Below, piece after piece: positions 1 through 11,420 of a stretch of 64,000 nucleotides of DNA. Source of the stretch: Onthophagus taurus (Eukaryota; Arthropoda; Insecta; Coleoptera; Scarabaeidae); contig NC_091972.1 of the NCBI RefSeq assembly GCF_036711975.1, forward strand, positions 19,039,001-19,103,000. Direction: 5' to 3'. Under the pieces are notes generated by a model. It was not told where the DNA came from, ran no database searches, and saw nothing but the letters and a program-made list of their open reading frames with translations. Each line of letters opens with the position of its first letter. The stretch's first letter is position 1. Made by a program: the position numbers and the translations under genes.

Positions 1-440
1 AAAATATAAAAAAAACTGAGAGATGTGAGCTTTGTTGAAGCCTTAAGTTATTTTAGATATTGTATATACTTTTTTTGGTCGATGAATAAAAACTTATTTC
101 TTAAGAAAAAAATAACTTAACGTGTAATTCTTACATAACAACAATAAAACGTTATAAAATAGATTAAAAGTTGTCAAAAACGATTTAATTATATCGATAA
201 GATTAAAACAACGTTTAATCCGTTTTATAACCACATTTCAAATTTGTTTTAAAAATATATGGTATTAAATAATGATAAAAAGTTGCAATTAATGATTTTA
301 ATTAAAGTTGACAAGTTATTGCAACTTAATTTGTTCCTTATTACCAAGAAGAACTTAATGTTTTAAAGTGTTTGTCACATTTGATGATGAACCAACGAAT
401 ATGAGCTGGATACCACGAAAATTCTGATAATGAAGGATTT
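1..440. other. AT-rich stretch, nothing recognised
   Basis: This stretch is very AT-rich, with many stops in all frames. I see no gene, repeat array or transposon end. The LINE remnant that follows starts to be readable at about 440. Confidence 0.6.
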
Positions 441-945
441 ATTTTAAAAATTGAGAACTATTATAAACAAAAGATACGGCGTCCCATCATTCAAGGGTAC
501 GCACTTACAAACACATCGAACGCCAAGAAAGTGGTTATGTTGCTCGAAGACCTATCTAAAACAATAGAATCAGAGAAATGCAAATATAAGATGATTATCC
601 AAAATTGGACAAAGAAATTTTGGTCTTGGTACTAAAAACCAACGTGGAAAGATGATGGCAAACTATCTAAACAAGAAAAACCTGTACTGCTACAATACCT
701 TTTTAAAAAAACTAAAGTAGAGAGAGTGGATATGAGCAAGTCCAGATGTTGCAACAAAGAATGAGATTGATTACATTATAGTATATACATAGAGGATGAA
801 AAAAACACAAACTGATACCTAAGCCAAAATTTCCACACTCAAAGAACTGAAAGAAAATAAAGACGAATACCAAGAGGTACTAAAAAAGAAAATCGGAGCA
901 ATCAGCGCCTTGAACGAAATGGAAATGGACATATAGATCACTACA
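440..945 (+). pseudogene. RTE-type LINE endonuclease remnant
   Basis: Broken reading frames resemble the apurinic-like endonuclease part of RTE-clade non-LTR retrotransposons, the domain that nicks the target DNA. Around 620-700 a frame reads NQRGKMMANYLNKKNLYC, and near 755-780 it reads ATKNEIDYII, the usual end of this domain. The 800-940 stretch (LKELKENKDEYQEVLKKK) fits the linker after it. Several frameshifts and stops show that it is dead. The same element type seems to resume at 2930-3345, so the pogo-type pseudogene and the MITE in between probably separated two parts of one LINE. The clade assignment is by eye. Confidence 0.5.
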
Positions 946-2180
946 GATGTTCAAAATGCGTAAAATGAGTATCGAGTATATGTTTTCTAAAACGCCAAGT
1001 GATAAAAACGCTGTACAGAAAAGAAAACACGTTACTCTCACCATTAATCAGAAACTGGAAATCATCAAACGCTTGGAAAATTGTGAAAACAGATATGTTT
1101 TGATGAATGAATTTAATATTGGGTCATCAACTATTTATGACATTAAAAAACAAAAAGATGAAAAAGTTATTTCGAGGCAAACTCTTAGAAAACTTAAGCT
1201 GGAACAACTGGGCAGCGTCTTGTACAAATAGATAATTAGTGACCAATGATTATTGAAAAAGCTAAAAAATTTTAAGAAAATTTAAATATAGAGGGAATTC
1301 GAAGGCTTGATGTTACAGGGCAAAATCAGCAAATGAAGAATCTGAAAACCACTATACGGAAGAATTGAAAATTATCAAAGACAACTGATGAATTGTATAA
1401 TGCCGATCAAACAGATCTACTTTGGCGTTGTTTACTAAGTTCAACTTTAGCTGGAGGAGAAGAAAAGTCAGCTAAGAATTAAAAAAAAAAGATTGACAGT
1501 TTTACTATCTTCCAGATGCATTAGAAACCATCGACTAACACATTTTGTAATTGGCAAATCTAAATATTTTGTATATCTTAAGAATATTAAACCTTTGCTT
1601 ATTCATTACGATGCCTAACAAAACGCATGACTACCACATTATTTAAAGACTGGTTTTTACACCACTTTGTCCCACAGGTTAACTTTAAAAAATTTAAACC
1701 TATAGATATCAACTTATAGATCAAGGGGTTATTCAAAATTTGAAATGTTTTTATAGAAACTCCGTTCTTCAGGACTTATTAAACTCTGATTGTGACATAA
1801 CTGACTTTGAACAGAAATATAATGTCATGGATGCCATATATGTTAGCGCACTCTGATAGTCTCGAGTAAAAGAAGTGACTTTACAACGCTGTTGGAGTAA
1901 GCTACGTCCAAATGCATTCGTCGAAACTGGTAGAACACCTCAACTCAATAAAAAAGAAACCTTAGATATAATACATGAAGTGTTACAAATAAATCTGAAG
2001 ACAATCCGGAAGGAAAATATACCTGAAGAGGAAATTGCAGAATGGGTAGAGATTGATAAGAACGAACCACCTGAGGACGAACTAACTACAAAGTGTTCTG
2101 GATCCTCAACCAGTGAATGTTGAGCAAGATTCGGATGATGATGTAGATGAGATTCCAGCGAATTAGATGAAAAGAAACGG
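945..2180 (+). pseudogene. pogo/Tigger-like transposase pseudogene
   Basis: The first 95 codons (945-1231) encode a psq/CENP-B-type helix-turn-helix: TINQKLEIIKRLE, then FNIGSSTIYDIKKQKD. Decayed frames downstream give LYNADQTDLLWRCL at 1390-1430 (normally a NxDETGLxW catalytic block) and MTTTLFKDWFLHHFVPQV at 1630-1680, both typical of pogo/Jerky-like DDE transposases. An acidic tail near 2090-2160 (EQDSDDDVDEIPA) also fits. The family binds its own inverted repeats and inserts at TA. At least five stops or frameshifts lie between 1231 and 2100, so the gene is inactive. I could not define its terminal repeats. Confidence 0.6.
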
Positions 2181-2211
2181 CCGATGCACGACAGAACTTT
2201 ATAATATTTAA

Positions 2212-2482
2212 ATAAAATTCGAAATAAATGTATTACAACTGGTTTATTTTAAGTTTAAGTTCAACCTGACTTCAACTGATATCAGGAAATATTTCCTGAT
2301 ATTTTGTACAAAGACATCTTCCATACATATCTGCTGGCAGCTATTTTATTTTATTATATGTTATTCCTCGTGTGTCATTTTTTACGATACCTCCGATGAT
2401 GGTCATTTAATATACCGAAACATGTCAGGTTGAACTTAAACTTAAAATAAACCAGTTGTAATACATTTATTTCGAATTTTAT
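2212..2482. mobile_element. Palindromic MITE-like element, TTAA-flanked
   Basis: The outer 50-60 bases at each end are near-perfect inverted copies (2212-2270 against 2425-2482): ATAAAATTCGAAATAAATG at the left is matched by CATTTATTTCGAATTTTAT at the right. TTAA stands immediately outside both ends (2208-2211 and 2483-2486) and may be a target duplication. No coding capacity. A hammerhead-like fold lies at 2389-2430, which is unusual for a piggyBac-type MITE, so the class is uncertain. Confidence 0.6.
2389..2430 (+). ncRNA. Hammerhead-ribozyme-like motif
   Basis: The RNA can fold with stem I ACCU (2389-2392) against AGGU (2427-2430). A core CCGAUGA (2393-2399) follows, one change from the consensus CUGAUGA. 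Stem II is GGU/ACC, followed by GAAA (2417-2420). A palindromic ACAUGU (2420-2425) would form stem III only between two molecules, with C2426 at the cleavage position. The U-to-C change in the core probably weakens or kills activity. Small dimer-acting hammerheads of this type are known from Penelope-like elements; assignment here is inference. Confidence 0.4.
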
Positions 2483-2930
2483 TTAATCACCGCACTGGTT
2501 AAAGAATGGATCTACATATTCAACAATTTATAATATTTGTTGAAACGAGCTCTAGTTACAATTGCGTAGACATTGATTTACATATGCAGAAAAATAACTT
2601 GTATAACAAAGTTCCTTGTGAATCAAGGAAGCAAAAAGACATCCGTGATTTTGGTTTAAATGACCTTTTTTAACTTTTGTTGTTAATAAATGTACTATGC
2701 TACATTCGAAAATGTAAAATACATTAGATTTTGACCTTTGTTCGAGTTTCAAAATTCTTATTTACTCAACCTGGAGAACTATACATATTATCCGCAAATG
2801 TCATCTTGGTAATGTAACTCTTCTATGTCTTACTGTTTTACGATCGTGGGAGATGTAGCCCGATTTCCAATAATCCGGCAACGGTAAGGTCGTAAGTCTA
2901 CTGTATTGAACAAAAACATTACCCAAGGAA
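2483..2930. other. No gene seen
   Basis: AT-rich sequence with only short stop-bounded frames. No repeat structure or homology that I recognise. Confidence 0.5.
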
Positions 2931-3345
2931 TCATAAGAGATATTCGAATATATAATACCGAAATGATAAAAAATGTTATAGCGAAAAACTCTAACATGAA
3001 AACTTTCTACAGGTAGACTCCATGTTATAAATATGAAAGATCAGCGAAGAATTATAATCAGTAACATCCAAGATATTGTTAAGTATGTGGAAAATCTTTA
3101 TGCTCAACTCTACTCCTCAACGACACCTGATCCGAAAACAAAATCAACACTCATCTGCAACGCTTTATCGGAGAATATACCGGAAACAACTAAACAGGAA
3201 ATAAGAATAGCGCTGAAATAATTAAAAAACAAAAGTGCCGCAGAGAATATACAATCACTAGCGAGATGTTAAAGAAGGGAAGAACAATCGCAGAAGAGGT
3301 ACTGTGCATACTTCTTATTAAGTGCCTTAACAAAGGTAAGATACC
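2930..3345 (+). pseudogene. RTE-type LINE linker/reverse-transcriptase remnant
   Basis: The frame at 3033-3221 reads ISNIQDIVKYVENLYAQLYSS followed by ENIPETTKQEIRIALK. This is the conserved linker between endonuclease and reverse transcriptase in RTE-like LINEs. The next stretch (3222-3340) still shows LKNKSA and CILLIKCLNKGK-like words in shifted frames, which match the start of the palm domain. Stops and frameshifts make it dead. It is probably the continuation of the endonuclease fragment at 440-945. Confidence 0.55.
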
Positions 3346-3369
3346 TTACCTTTGTTAAGTCATCTTACT

Positions 3370-3500
3370 CTTCTAAAACTAGACTTAGGAAGAAAAACTA
3401 ACTTTCAGTGTTTTTTGATAAAAAGATTTGACGTTTCGGACGCCATGTTGCAACTGTCCATGAGAACCAAGTTCGAAATGACTAAATCGGATAGAACTTA
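3370..3500 (-). repeat. Penelope-like 5' region fragment with degenerate hammerhead core
   Basis: The stretch TTTGACGTTTCGGACGCC at 3428-3445 repeats the motif found just before the Penelope-like coding fragment at 28431. Read on the minus strand it gives GGAC...GUCC followed by GAAACGUC, as in the second copy. The CUGANGA core, however, has become CUCAUGG, so this copy is unlikely to cleave. No coding sequence follows. Confidence 0.4.
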
Positions 3501-3589
3501 ACAATATGTACATGAAGAAACCTATTAATAATCAATTAACATTAATTACCAATTACAAATAAGTTGTTTTTATCATGTCGATAAGTTAT

Positions 3590-4460
3590 TTTAATCAAGT
3601 CCAGGGGGAGAAGACTTCGTCGAGTTAGCTACCATTTTCCATGTACGGCTAAGTTTTCAGCCGTTTTCTGTATTGATGTTGTTCCTATCAATTCTCTGCG
3701 ACTGCCTAATGCTAGATCTTATTAAGTCCATCTCATGCTTTTCCTTTTTCATGGAAGCATAATTATTTCAAATCAAAGCCAGAAATTAATTATTTTTTTC
3801 CATAATGTGCCCTGTCGTCAAGGCAAGGATAATCAAGTAGTTGAATTGATAAGGAGAGTAAAAGGTGCGGCGTTAAGATCAAGCATAAAAGAGAAGGTTT
3901 CCCGCAAAATATTCACTCGACTGTCAATTTATTAGAAATATACATAATCTCCAATCTTCCTCTCCTCCGTCGTGTTTCAGCTCTGTTATCCAAGATTTTG
4001 TTTACCAGCCGATCTGAAGGCACTCTTTAATCGTGTTCCCACCATCCATAACGGCACTACAGCCCAATTCAAGCCTTGGCCTCCTCAATTTTCCTCTTTC
4101 AATCCATCTCTGTCTTGTAATGCTCTTTTCCAGTTTGCAGGTCCTAATATGTTCTTGGCATGTTCCGTACCTCATCCCCCATCGTATTCTGGGTTTCCCA
4201 ACCGGTCTCCTATCCCAAGCTGTTTTTGTAGTGTGTTTTTTGGTACTCTTTCATCTGGAATCCTCTGGGCATGCCCTGTTTTTATTAACCATTTGAGCTC
4301 TATATATTTTTTGACTCGATGCGCGTTCTCCACATGATTTTATTCTATCAAAAGCTTTTTCGAGGTCCAGAAAAGCCATGCACATGTTTTTGCTTTGTAT
4401 CTGTATTTTTTCTGCCAGTTATCTACTTCACTATCAATCAACGTCATCGGTTCAGTCAGT
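3590..4460 (-). pseudogene. RTE-type LINE 3' end, copy 1 (internally deleted)
   Basis: On the minus strand, 4320-4410 encodes a piece of the reverse transcriptase palm, KNMCMAFLDLEKAFD (motif A). It is joined directly to the C-terminal region at 4056-4310, where words such as GNPEYD, EHAKNILG and ANWKRALQDRDG are recognisable. The palm-to-tail join shows a large internal deletion. 3590-4055 matches the 3' untranslated part of copy 2 (4510-5080). The stretch 4400-4460 preserves the sequence TCTGCCAGTTATCTACTT that the CR1-like LINE interrupts in copy 2. Confidence 0.55.
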
Positions 4461-4509
4461 GAATATTGTAAAACTGTTTTGAAAGAAATAAAAAATTTCA
4501 GTTTATTGT

Positions 4510-5950
4510 TGCTATACAATTAATAATCAATTAACATTAATTACTAATAACAATTAAGTTGTTTATGTCAAGTTAGCGAGTTAACTACCATTTTCCATGT
4601 ACGGCTAAGTTGCCAGCCGTCTTCTCTCTCCATGTTGTAACAACCAATGCTTTGCGACTGCCGACTACTGGATCTTAATCAGTCCTTCCCATGCTCTCCT
4701 TCTTTCATAGAAGCATGTTTCAATTCAAAGCCGGAAATTAAACTATTATTTTTTTCCTAAAATGTTGTGCTCTGAAAGCAAGGATAATCGAGTAGTAGAA
4801 TTGATGAGGAGGGTAAAAGGTCTCCACACAATGATTAAAAGATTTAAATTTTTTAATTTTAATAAATTTATTGATAGAAATATACATAATCTCCAATCTT
4901 CATTCCAAATCTTTTATCTTTCTGGCAAAAACCCAACAAGCACCTCATTCTTGCTCTCTCTCGGTCTCACTCTCGTCCGTCGTGTTTCAGCTCTGTTATC
5001 CAAGATTTTGTTTACCAGCCGATCTGAAGGCACTCTTTGATCGTGTTCTCACCATCGATAACGGCACTACAGCCCAATTCTAGCCTTGGCCTCCTCAATT
5101 TTCCTCTTCCATCCATCTCTGTCTTCTAATGTTCTTTTCCAGTTAGCAGCTCCTAATATATTCTTGGCATGTTCCGTACCCCATCGTATTCTGGGTTTCC
5201 CATCCGGTCTCCTATCCCCAGATTGTTCTCAATGTCTTTTTTGGTACTTTTTCATCTGGAATCCTCTGAGCATGCCATGTTCATATTAACCATTTGAGCT
5301 TTATATTATATTGTGACTCGATGCGCGTTCTCCACATGTTCCCATTTCTGATTGGTCCCATTATTTTTCTTAAGATTTTCCTCTCTACTATATCTAGTCT
5401 CTGCGTTTCTTTGTGTAAGTGTCCACGTTTCTCCCCCATATTGTAGATCCTGTGTCCAGTCTGTACTTCCTTTTACGCTTTACAAGTCTAGGTTAAAGAG
5501 CATGGGTGTTAGACCATGTCTCTATTTCTGGCCTTGGGTGACTTCAAATGTTTTTGTTACTCCGATTTTCCCATAAAACATTTTTATGAAAAGTTATTGT
5601 TATGCTTATTATTCTAACCAGCTTTAGCGGAGTTTGTATTATCATCCACAAATGCACTTTGTGCAGGATTCAGTTGTCCTATTAGCATTTTTCTGATGTT
5701 TTCATCACATTCTTTTATAATGTTGTCCATAAATTCCTTTAACAATACTAGACTCAGTACTTCATCCAATTTTCTGGTATTACTTATTATGTATTATAGT
5801 TTCAATCACCCTCACTCATTTATTTTTTAATGCTCTACGTTGAAAGTTTTGCCACACTTTCTTTCCAGATACTCTATCAATAGCTTTTTCGAGGTGCACA
5901 AAAGCCATGCACATGTTTTTGCCTTGTATCTGTATTTTTTTCTGCCAGTT
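4510..5950 (-). pseudogene. RTE-type LINE 3' end, copy 2 (interrupted)
   Basis: Copy 2 of the same LINE tail, minus strand. The palm fragment CMAFVHLEKAIDRVSGKKVW lies at 5850-5910. The tail GNPRIRWGTEH, AANWKRTLEDRDGWKRKIEE lies at 5080-5200, preceded upstream by KETQRLDIVERKILRKIMGP (5360-5420). The frame is broken many times. The repeat is cut at about 5950 by a CR1-like LINE and resumes at about 7511-7600, where TGAATATTGTAAAACTGTTT matches 4461-4480. The two copies lie in direct orientation about 0.9 kb apart. Confidence 0.55.
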
Positions 5951-7510
5951 ATAATAATAATAATAATAATAAAGGTCTTTATTTCTCTCTAAACCAAACA
6001 CAATTAGAATTACATAATCGACGAAGGGCGAGGTTCAGCCAGAGGACTGATCTTCCACCTAACCCTTCAAACGTAAAAAGAAACATAAAAAATTATAAAA
6101 AAATATACAAAAAAAAATATATATATATACAAAAGGGACTAAAATGAAAAATCAAATTGGTAAATAAGTTATTAAATTATTAAATTCGGTCGAGACCCAA
6201 AAATAAATAGAAAAATAAAAAAAAAAATGTATAATATGTAAATTTACTCAGAAAAACCAAAGTGACTTTCTATTTTGTTTTATTCTATTCTCCCCCGCAG
6301 AGGTAGACAGTCATATAGAATGGGATTCCTGGTGCTCACATTGCTGAGTCAGCAAATAGCGATGTAATTTGTTTTTAAAATTCTGGTTACTTAATTGACG
6401 AAGTTCTGTTGGCAATTTATTCCAAATTAATGACACATTGTACGTGAAAGAGTGTTTGAAAGATTCTGTTCTATGTTTTGGTACATCTAATAGTCCCCGA
6501 TATCTGACATTGATGCAGTGAATATCTGATCTAAATCGAATCTTACGGCAAAGGTAGGGCGGAGTTTTTTGCACGAGGATTTTGTTGTACAACACAGCAG
6601 CATGTAACAGACGTCGATTTGCCATATTAAGCCATCCAACTATTTTAAGTTTGGGAGAAATACTGTGTACCGTGCGCGGAACACCGAAAATCAGCCTTAA
6701 ACATGCATTTTGTACTCGTTGGACTCGCTGCATATCTCGAGCTCTAAGGTGTGGCCCGTAAAGGACGTCACAGTAGTTTAAATGGGAAAGGACCATACTT
6801 TGATAGAGTTGGGTTTTTAGGTGACAATTCAATAGATCACGATTTTGAAAAATTAACCTTAAATTGTAGAAACATGATCTTAAACATTTGTTGATATGAG
6901 ATGTAAACTTTAATTTTCTATCAATAATCACACCTAGACTTTTTATTTCTTGAGAAATGTTTAATTGTATACCATTAATTTCAATGTTCATGTTGCTTGT
7001 TGCTATTGCCTCATAGAAGGAATCGTTGCATATAAGAATAAGTTGAGATTTAGTAGGATTAATTTTAAGAGAATGTTGTTGCGCACATTCCGAAATTTTG
7101 TTAAGATCAGAATTAAAACGGGCACACGCCAAATCCACCGATTCTGGACGAAAAGATAAATATAGTTGCGTGTCATCGGCATAAAAGTGACTTTGTACAT
7201 AATCAAGACACTCACCAATTCGCGACGTATACAATGCAAACAAAATAGGGCTAATGCCTGATCCCTGAGGAACACCGCAATCTATAGGAAGGAGATTAGA
7301 TTTCGAGTTATTGTATACAACTCTCTGCCTTCTGTCACCCAAGAAAGATTGAAACATTTTAACCGCAGATAGGGATAGTCCGCTGGATTTTAAAATAGCT
7401 AGCAAAAGTTCGTGATTTACAGTATCGAACGCCCTAGAGCAATCCAGCAATACAAGCGCCGTTCCCAATTTATCATTTATAGCTTCATGAACATCATCAA
7501 TCAATATCTT
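5951..7510 (-). mobile_element. 5'-truncated CR1/L2-like LINE with intact partial ORF2
   Basis: The open frame 6311-7504 (397 codons, minus strand) is a reverse transcriptase lacking its N-terminus and the endonuclease. Motif A is LLDCSRAFDTVNHELLL (residues 19-35), GVPQGSGISPILF follows at 77-89, and the catalytic FYADD is at 107-111. The thumb and C-terminal tail look complete. The 3' end has an AATAAAGACC stretch and a (TTA/ATT)n tail at about 5951-5971. This is a typical dead-on-arrival insertion: truncated at the 5' end but with an undamaged frame, so relatively young. It sits in the RTE repeat whose uninterrupted counterpart is at 4411-4430. Clade by motif style only. Confidence 0.8.
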
Positions 7511-7868
7511 CTATTATCTTCTTCACTATCATTCACCATCATCACCTTAATCAGTGAATATTGTAAAACTGTTTTGAAATGTTTTATTACTGTATAAATT
7601 AAATATCCACAAAATCTTATGAAAAATCTTTACGCATACCATCTATGAACTAAAATCGAAACAAACAAAATCTACTTGAAAATAAACTCGAATAATTTCC
7701 TATAAAATTCTACACCTTGTGAATCTCGTGATGTAGTGGGAAAAGTCTTACAGCGCATGCGAAGAATCCTCGTATTGAGCCATCGAAAAATCATATGACT
7801 CCTAGATAGTGTCTGGAGTAAACGTATCGCCCCGTTTCTGTGCCCTAAATAACGAAGAAAATAACTAA
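7511..7868. other. RTE repeat remainder and V-ATPase G 5' flank
   Basis: 7511-7600 is the rest of the interrupted RTE repeat. 7601-7868 is unique sequence leading to the V-ATPase G start codon and must hold its promoter and 5' untranslated region. I see no clear TATA box. Confidence 0.5.
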
Positions 7869-8374
7869 ATGGCAAGCCAAACTTCCGGTATTCAAGCTCT
7901 TTTAGCAGCTGAAAAACGTGCTGCCGAAAAAGTATCCGACGCAAGAAAACGTAAGTTAAAAAAAATTTAATCAAAAACATGGATTGGGTGTAACTCAAAT
8001 CACAAGACACGATATAATAAAATATTTTTTGTTTCTCTTTAAAGGCAAAGCCAAACGTCTAAAGCAAGCTAAAGAAGAGGCTCAAGATGAGATTGAAAAG
8101 TACCGCAAAGAACGCGAACGTCAATTTCGTGAATTTGAAGCGAAACACATGGGCTCTAAAGAAGGGGTTGCTGCTAAGATTGATCAAGATACGAAAAGGA
8201 GAATTGATGAGATGAATAGGGCGGTTCAAACTCAAAAAGAAAGCGTAAGATTATTTACTCTTAAATTAAGGGAAATAAATAATTTTTTTCTAATTAATTT
8301 TTTAGGTAATCGTGGACGTTTTGAACTTAGTTTACGATATCAGACCAGAATTACACAAGAATTTCCGTATGTAA
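7869..8374 (+). CDS. Vha13: V-type proton ATPase subunit G
   Basis: Subunit G is a peripheral-stalk component of the vacuolar H+-ATPase. It pairs with subunit E to hold the catalytic V1 head against the membrane V0 ring on endosomes, lysosomes and apical membranes. Exons are 7869-7950, 8045-8244 and 8306-8374, all with GT-AG borders and consistent phase, giving 116 residues; the Drosophila orthologue has about the same length. The N-terminus [20 protein letters not shown] is the family signature, followed by a long charged helix ([20 protein letters not shown]) and the ending [20 protein letters not shown] polyadenylation signal AATAAA is at 8689-8694. The gene appears intact in the middle of repeats. 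The symbol is from the Drosophila orthologue. Confidence 0.96.
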
Positions 8375-8694
8375 TTGTTTCAATCAAGAAGCGCGGAAAT
8401 CATAGTGTAAATTCAAATATTTCTTTCTTCATTCCTTGTTGCAAATGCATTTATGTACTCAAAAAAACCCTAAAAAATATATATATCAAAGCAATTAGGT
8501 CAAGTTATTAAATTAGTAAGTTGAAATTTTAATTAGAATTGAATTAATAGATGTTATAAGCTAAAAAAATCAGATTTTTTTTGTCCTTGTACAGTATTGT
8601 GTATATTATGTAATATTTGGATAGAATAATCGTAAAAGAAAATTGTTGGAAGTAAAAAAAAGGATTGTGAAGTTCATATTTTGTTGACAATAAA

Positions 8695-9291
8695 ACAGAA
8701 TTGTGTACTTATTTTTCTTCTCTTTTAACTTTTATAACTAATAAAATATCCTTAAATTAATGATTACGTTTAAAACGTAAAAAAATTATTATTAACAAGT
8801 CTCAAAAACCTGGTTATTATTTCCACAAAATATGCAGTCAAAGATTATGTTTGATGATGAAACCAACAAGATTGATTTTAGCTGCTTTAATATGATTGAT
8901 TAATTTGTTTATATTCTGGAAACTCCAATTAAGTACTTATCCACTAAAAAACAGTACAAGAAAAGCAACAACAATAAAAAGAAAATTAAATACCAACTGA
9001 ATTAATGACAAATACTCGAGCTCAATACATAACGCCTGAAAACTTTCTATGAAATCACAGAACAAATCAAAATTATTACAATGATTACTGTAGAAGTGCG
9101 ATAAATGTCGCATTGATAAATTTGTATATGCTATAGATTTAGATGCAGGTAGCTTGAAGAGAGGCATCACTCAAGTGGTCACCCATAAGAGCTGCATGGA
9201 ATCGAGCAAACTGCAGACTAATCTGTATAAGAACATCATATCAAATATACAGCTGTGACCCCAAAAACCTCCTCTGCAAAGCCTCAATACT
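8695..9291. other. Intergenic, nothing recognised
   Basis: AT-rich sequence after the V-ATPase G polyadenylation signal. There are only short frames (for example 8937-9170 on the minus strand) without recognisable similarity. Confidence 0.5.
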
Positions 9292-10090
9292 AGTGATGGA
9301 CACTTTTATTAACACTTTGAGAAATTTTCATACTCATATTCCAAGAAGTGGATTTTATACGAATTTTTAAAATTTAATCGTCGAAATTTGAAGAAATTGT
9401 CGATCACTTCAAAAATTTATTTCTCAAGAACTGAAAGTGATTTTTCAAAACGGCTTGTTGCATTAAAAAGAGGATACCTTAATTAATAATTGGTGATATT
9501 TTCAAAAGGATCCTTCAAGAAATTAATTTTATATCGAATTTTGCAAGCTATCTATGAAAATTGCAACATCGAAAATTTTATCAAAACTTCAAATATTGTT
9601 TTCTCAAAAACTAAAAGTTATTTTTCAAAATGGGTTGGTTCATTGGAAAGAGGACACTCTTATTAACACTTTGGGAAATTTTTATACTCATATTCCAAGA
9701 ACTGGATTTTATACGAATTTTTAAAACTTAATCGGCGAAAAAAAATTCGAAAAAATTGTCGATCAATTCAAAAATATATTTCTCAAGAACTGAGTGATTT
9801 TTGAAAACGGCTTTTTGCATTAAAAAGAGGATACTTTAATTAATAATTGGTGATATTTCCACAAGGATCCTTCAAGAAATTAATTTTATAGCGAATTTTG
9901 CTAGTTATTGACAAAAATTACATAAAAAAAATTATCAAAACTTCAAATATTGTTTTCTCAAAAACTAAAAGTTATTTTTCAAAACGGATTGGTTCATTGG
10001 AAAGAGGACACTTTTATTAACACTTTGGGACTATTTCATACTCATATTCCAAGATCTGATTTTTTTACGAATTTGGAAAACATAATTGTC
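9292..10090 (+). repeat. Satellite array 1 (dimeric ~354-bp unit, about 2.3 copies)
   Basis: The word AACACTTTG recurs at 9311, 9665 and 10019, a period of 354 bp. Each unit is a dimer of two related ~175-bp halves, one with CATTGGAAAGAGGACAC and the other with CATTAAAAAGAGGATAC. It is the same family as the array at 44519-46468. Confidence 0.85.
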
Positions 10091-10122
10091 AACCTTTACT
10101 GCTTGGCAAGAAATAAAAGAAG

Positions 10123-11420
10123 CTATCCATAATAGTACGTTAAATTTAGTAAATTTTTCCAAAAGAATTTTGTAATGTAATTAGTCTTACTAAAATCCGT
10201 ATAAATAGCATGAGATCGCGATTCAGGGATCTCTGAATACATATAATTCACTAGCTCAACCAAGTTTGTTTCCACCGACCGTCCACGTAGGAAACCATAC
10301 TGTTGCTGAATGATTTGTGGGTGAATGCAGTGGTATAAGTGATTGTACACTAGTTTTCAAAGAGTAGTTAATAAGAAATTGGCGATAATTAGTGACCAAG
10401 TGTTTTTTACCAGACTTGTAAATTGATATTATAAATACTTTTTTCCATTCTATAGGGAACATAGATACTTTTACAGAGAGACGGAAAATGTGGTACAAGG
10501 ATATAGCTAGTTCCTCTGCGCCAGGCAAACCATTGAGCCTGGACCCAATTTACGGTCAACTAAAGAACTGCTAATAGGAGGTTTATCGTCAAGATTTCCG
10601 TTTATACAAACGGAAAAAAAAAATTTGAAGAAAAGTTTCGATATGTCCCACCTTCTACTAACACGCCGCGCCATCGTATTCCATCCGAGCTATAATACCA
10701 TCACAACCACGTTTCCTGCCATTTACATACGACCGTAAATGAGATGGAGATTTATTAGGAAATCTTGGACACGTTTAAAATGGGAATTGTAGTTGCAAGC
10801 TATTAATGTCTTAGTACTTTATGTAATAATTTAAAAGACAAAGAGTCATTAAAATTTCTTCATTTCTTCCATTTTTTGGTGTAATTTTAGTTTTCCTTTA
10901 ATAGCTTTAATGGTAGAAAAAGAATACCAGTTCGGAAAGCAGCAGCCCACCAATGCACCTCTAAGACCGTCAATGAAACCGCCAATCAGTTCGGAGGCAT
11001 CTGCGTAGGTAAGCAGTTTGATTGAAGTAAAAGATAAATTCTAAAGCTATACGTGTCCAAGCATCAGAATTACATAAAATTAAATCATTTTTATTGAAAA
11101 CGTTATCGAATTTTATAGAAATTATAATGGGAGAACGCAAAAAGGAACTCCTTCGCCCGAGCATCCAAGCCCTCAAAAGGAATGGGTCCATACCAAGCAG
11201 ACATAAACCAGGAAACGCTTGGTATATTAAAATCACTAACGATCAGAAAGTGCACATCATGAAGTTGCTGAAGATAAGCAATGAACGGACAGGATCACTT
11301 GGCGGCAGATAACCACATTACAAAATCATCCGCGTATCACCACAACACATAGAGACAACCGCAAATCCTCAGCTCCCATCGCAAGCACCGGCAGTAGGGG
11401 ATAAAAAAATGCTGCAAGAA
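10123..11420 (-). pseudogene. Jockey-like LINE remnant (endonuclease plus RT)
   Basis: Read on the minus strand, the order is that of an ORF2. 11230-11290 gives SDFNIPSVSW (endonuclease GDFNIP motif), 11030-11110 gives LILCNSD. 10430-10528 gives PGAEELAISLYHIF and WKKVFIISIYKSGKKHLVTNY (fingers of the reverse transcriptase), and 10230-10310 gives QQYGFLRGRSVETNLVE leading to AIYTDFSKT (motif A, 10185-10210). The frame changes at about 10370 and several times above 10530. The element ends soon after motif A, so the catalytic core is missing. Immobile relic. Confidence 0.6.

Noticed and set aside
2552-2752. 66-codon minus-strand frame
   Set aside because: Short, AT-rich, no motif or repeat context that supports a gene.
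3972-5576. + strand frames of 70-121 codons
   Set aside because: They are the antisense of RTE-type LINE tails, which make sense only on the minus strand.
7672-8010. Antisense frame of 112 codons over V-ATPase G exon 1
   Set aside because: It is a shadow of the real gene and has no recognisable features.
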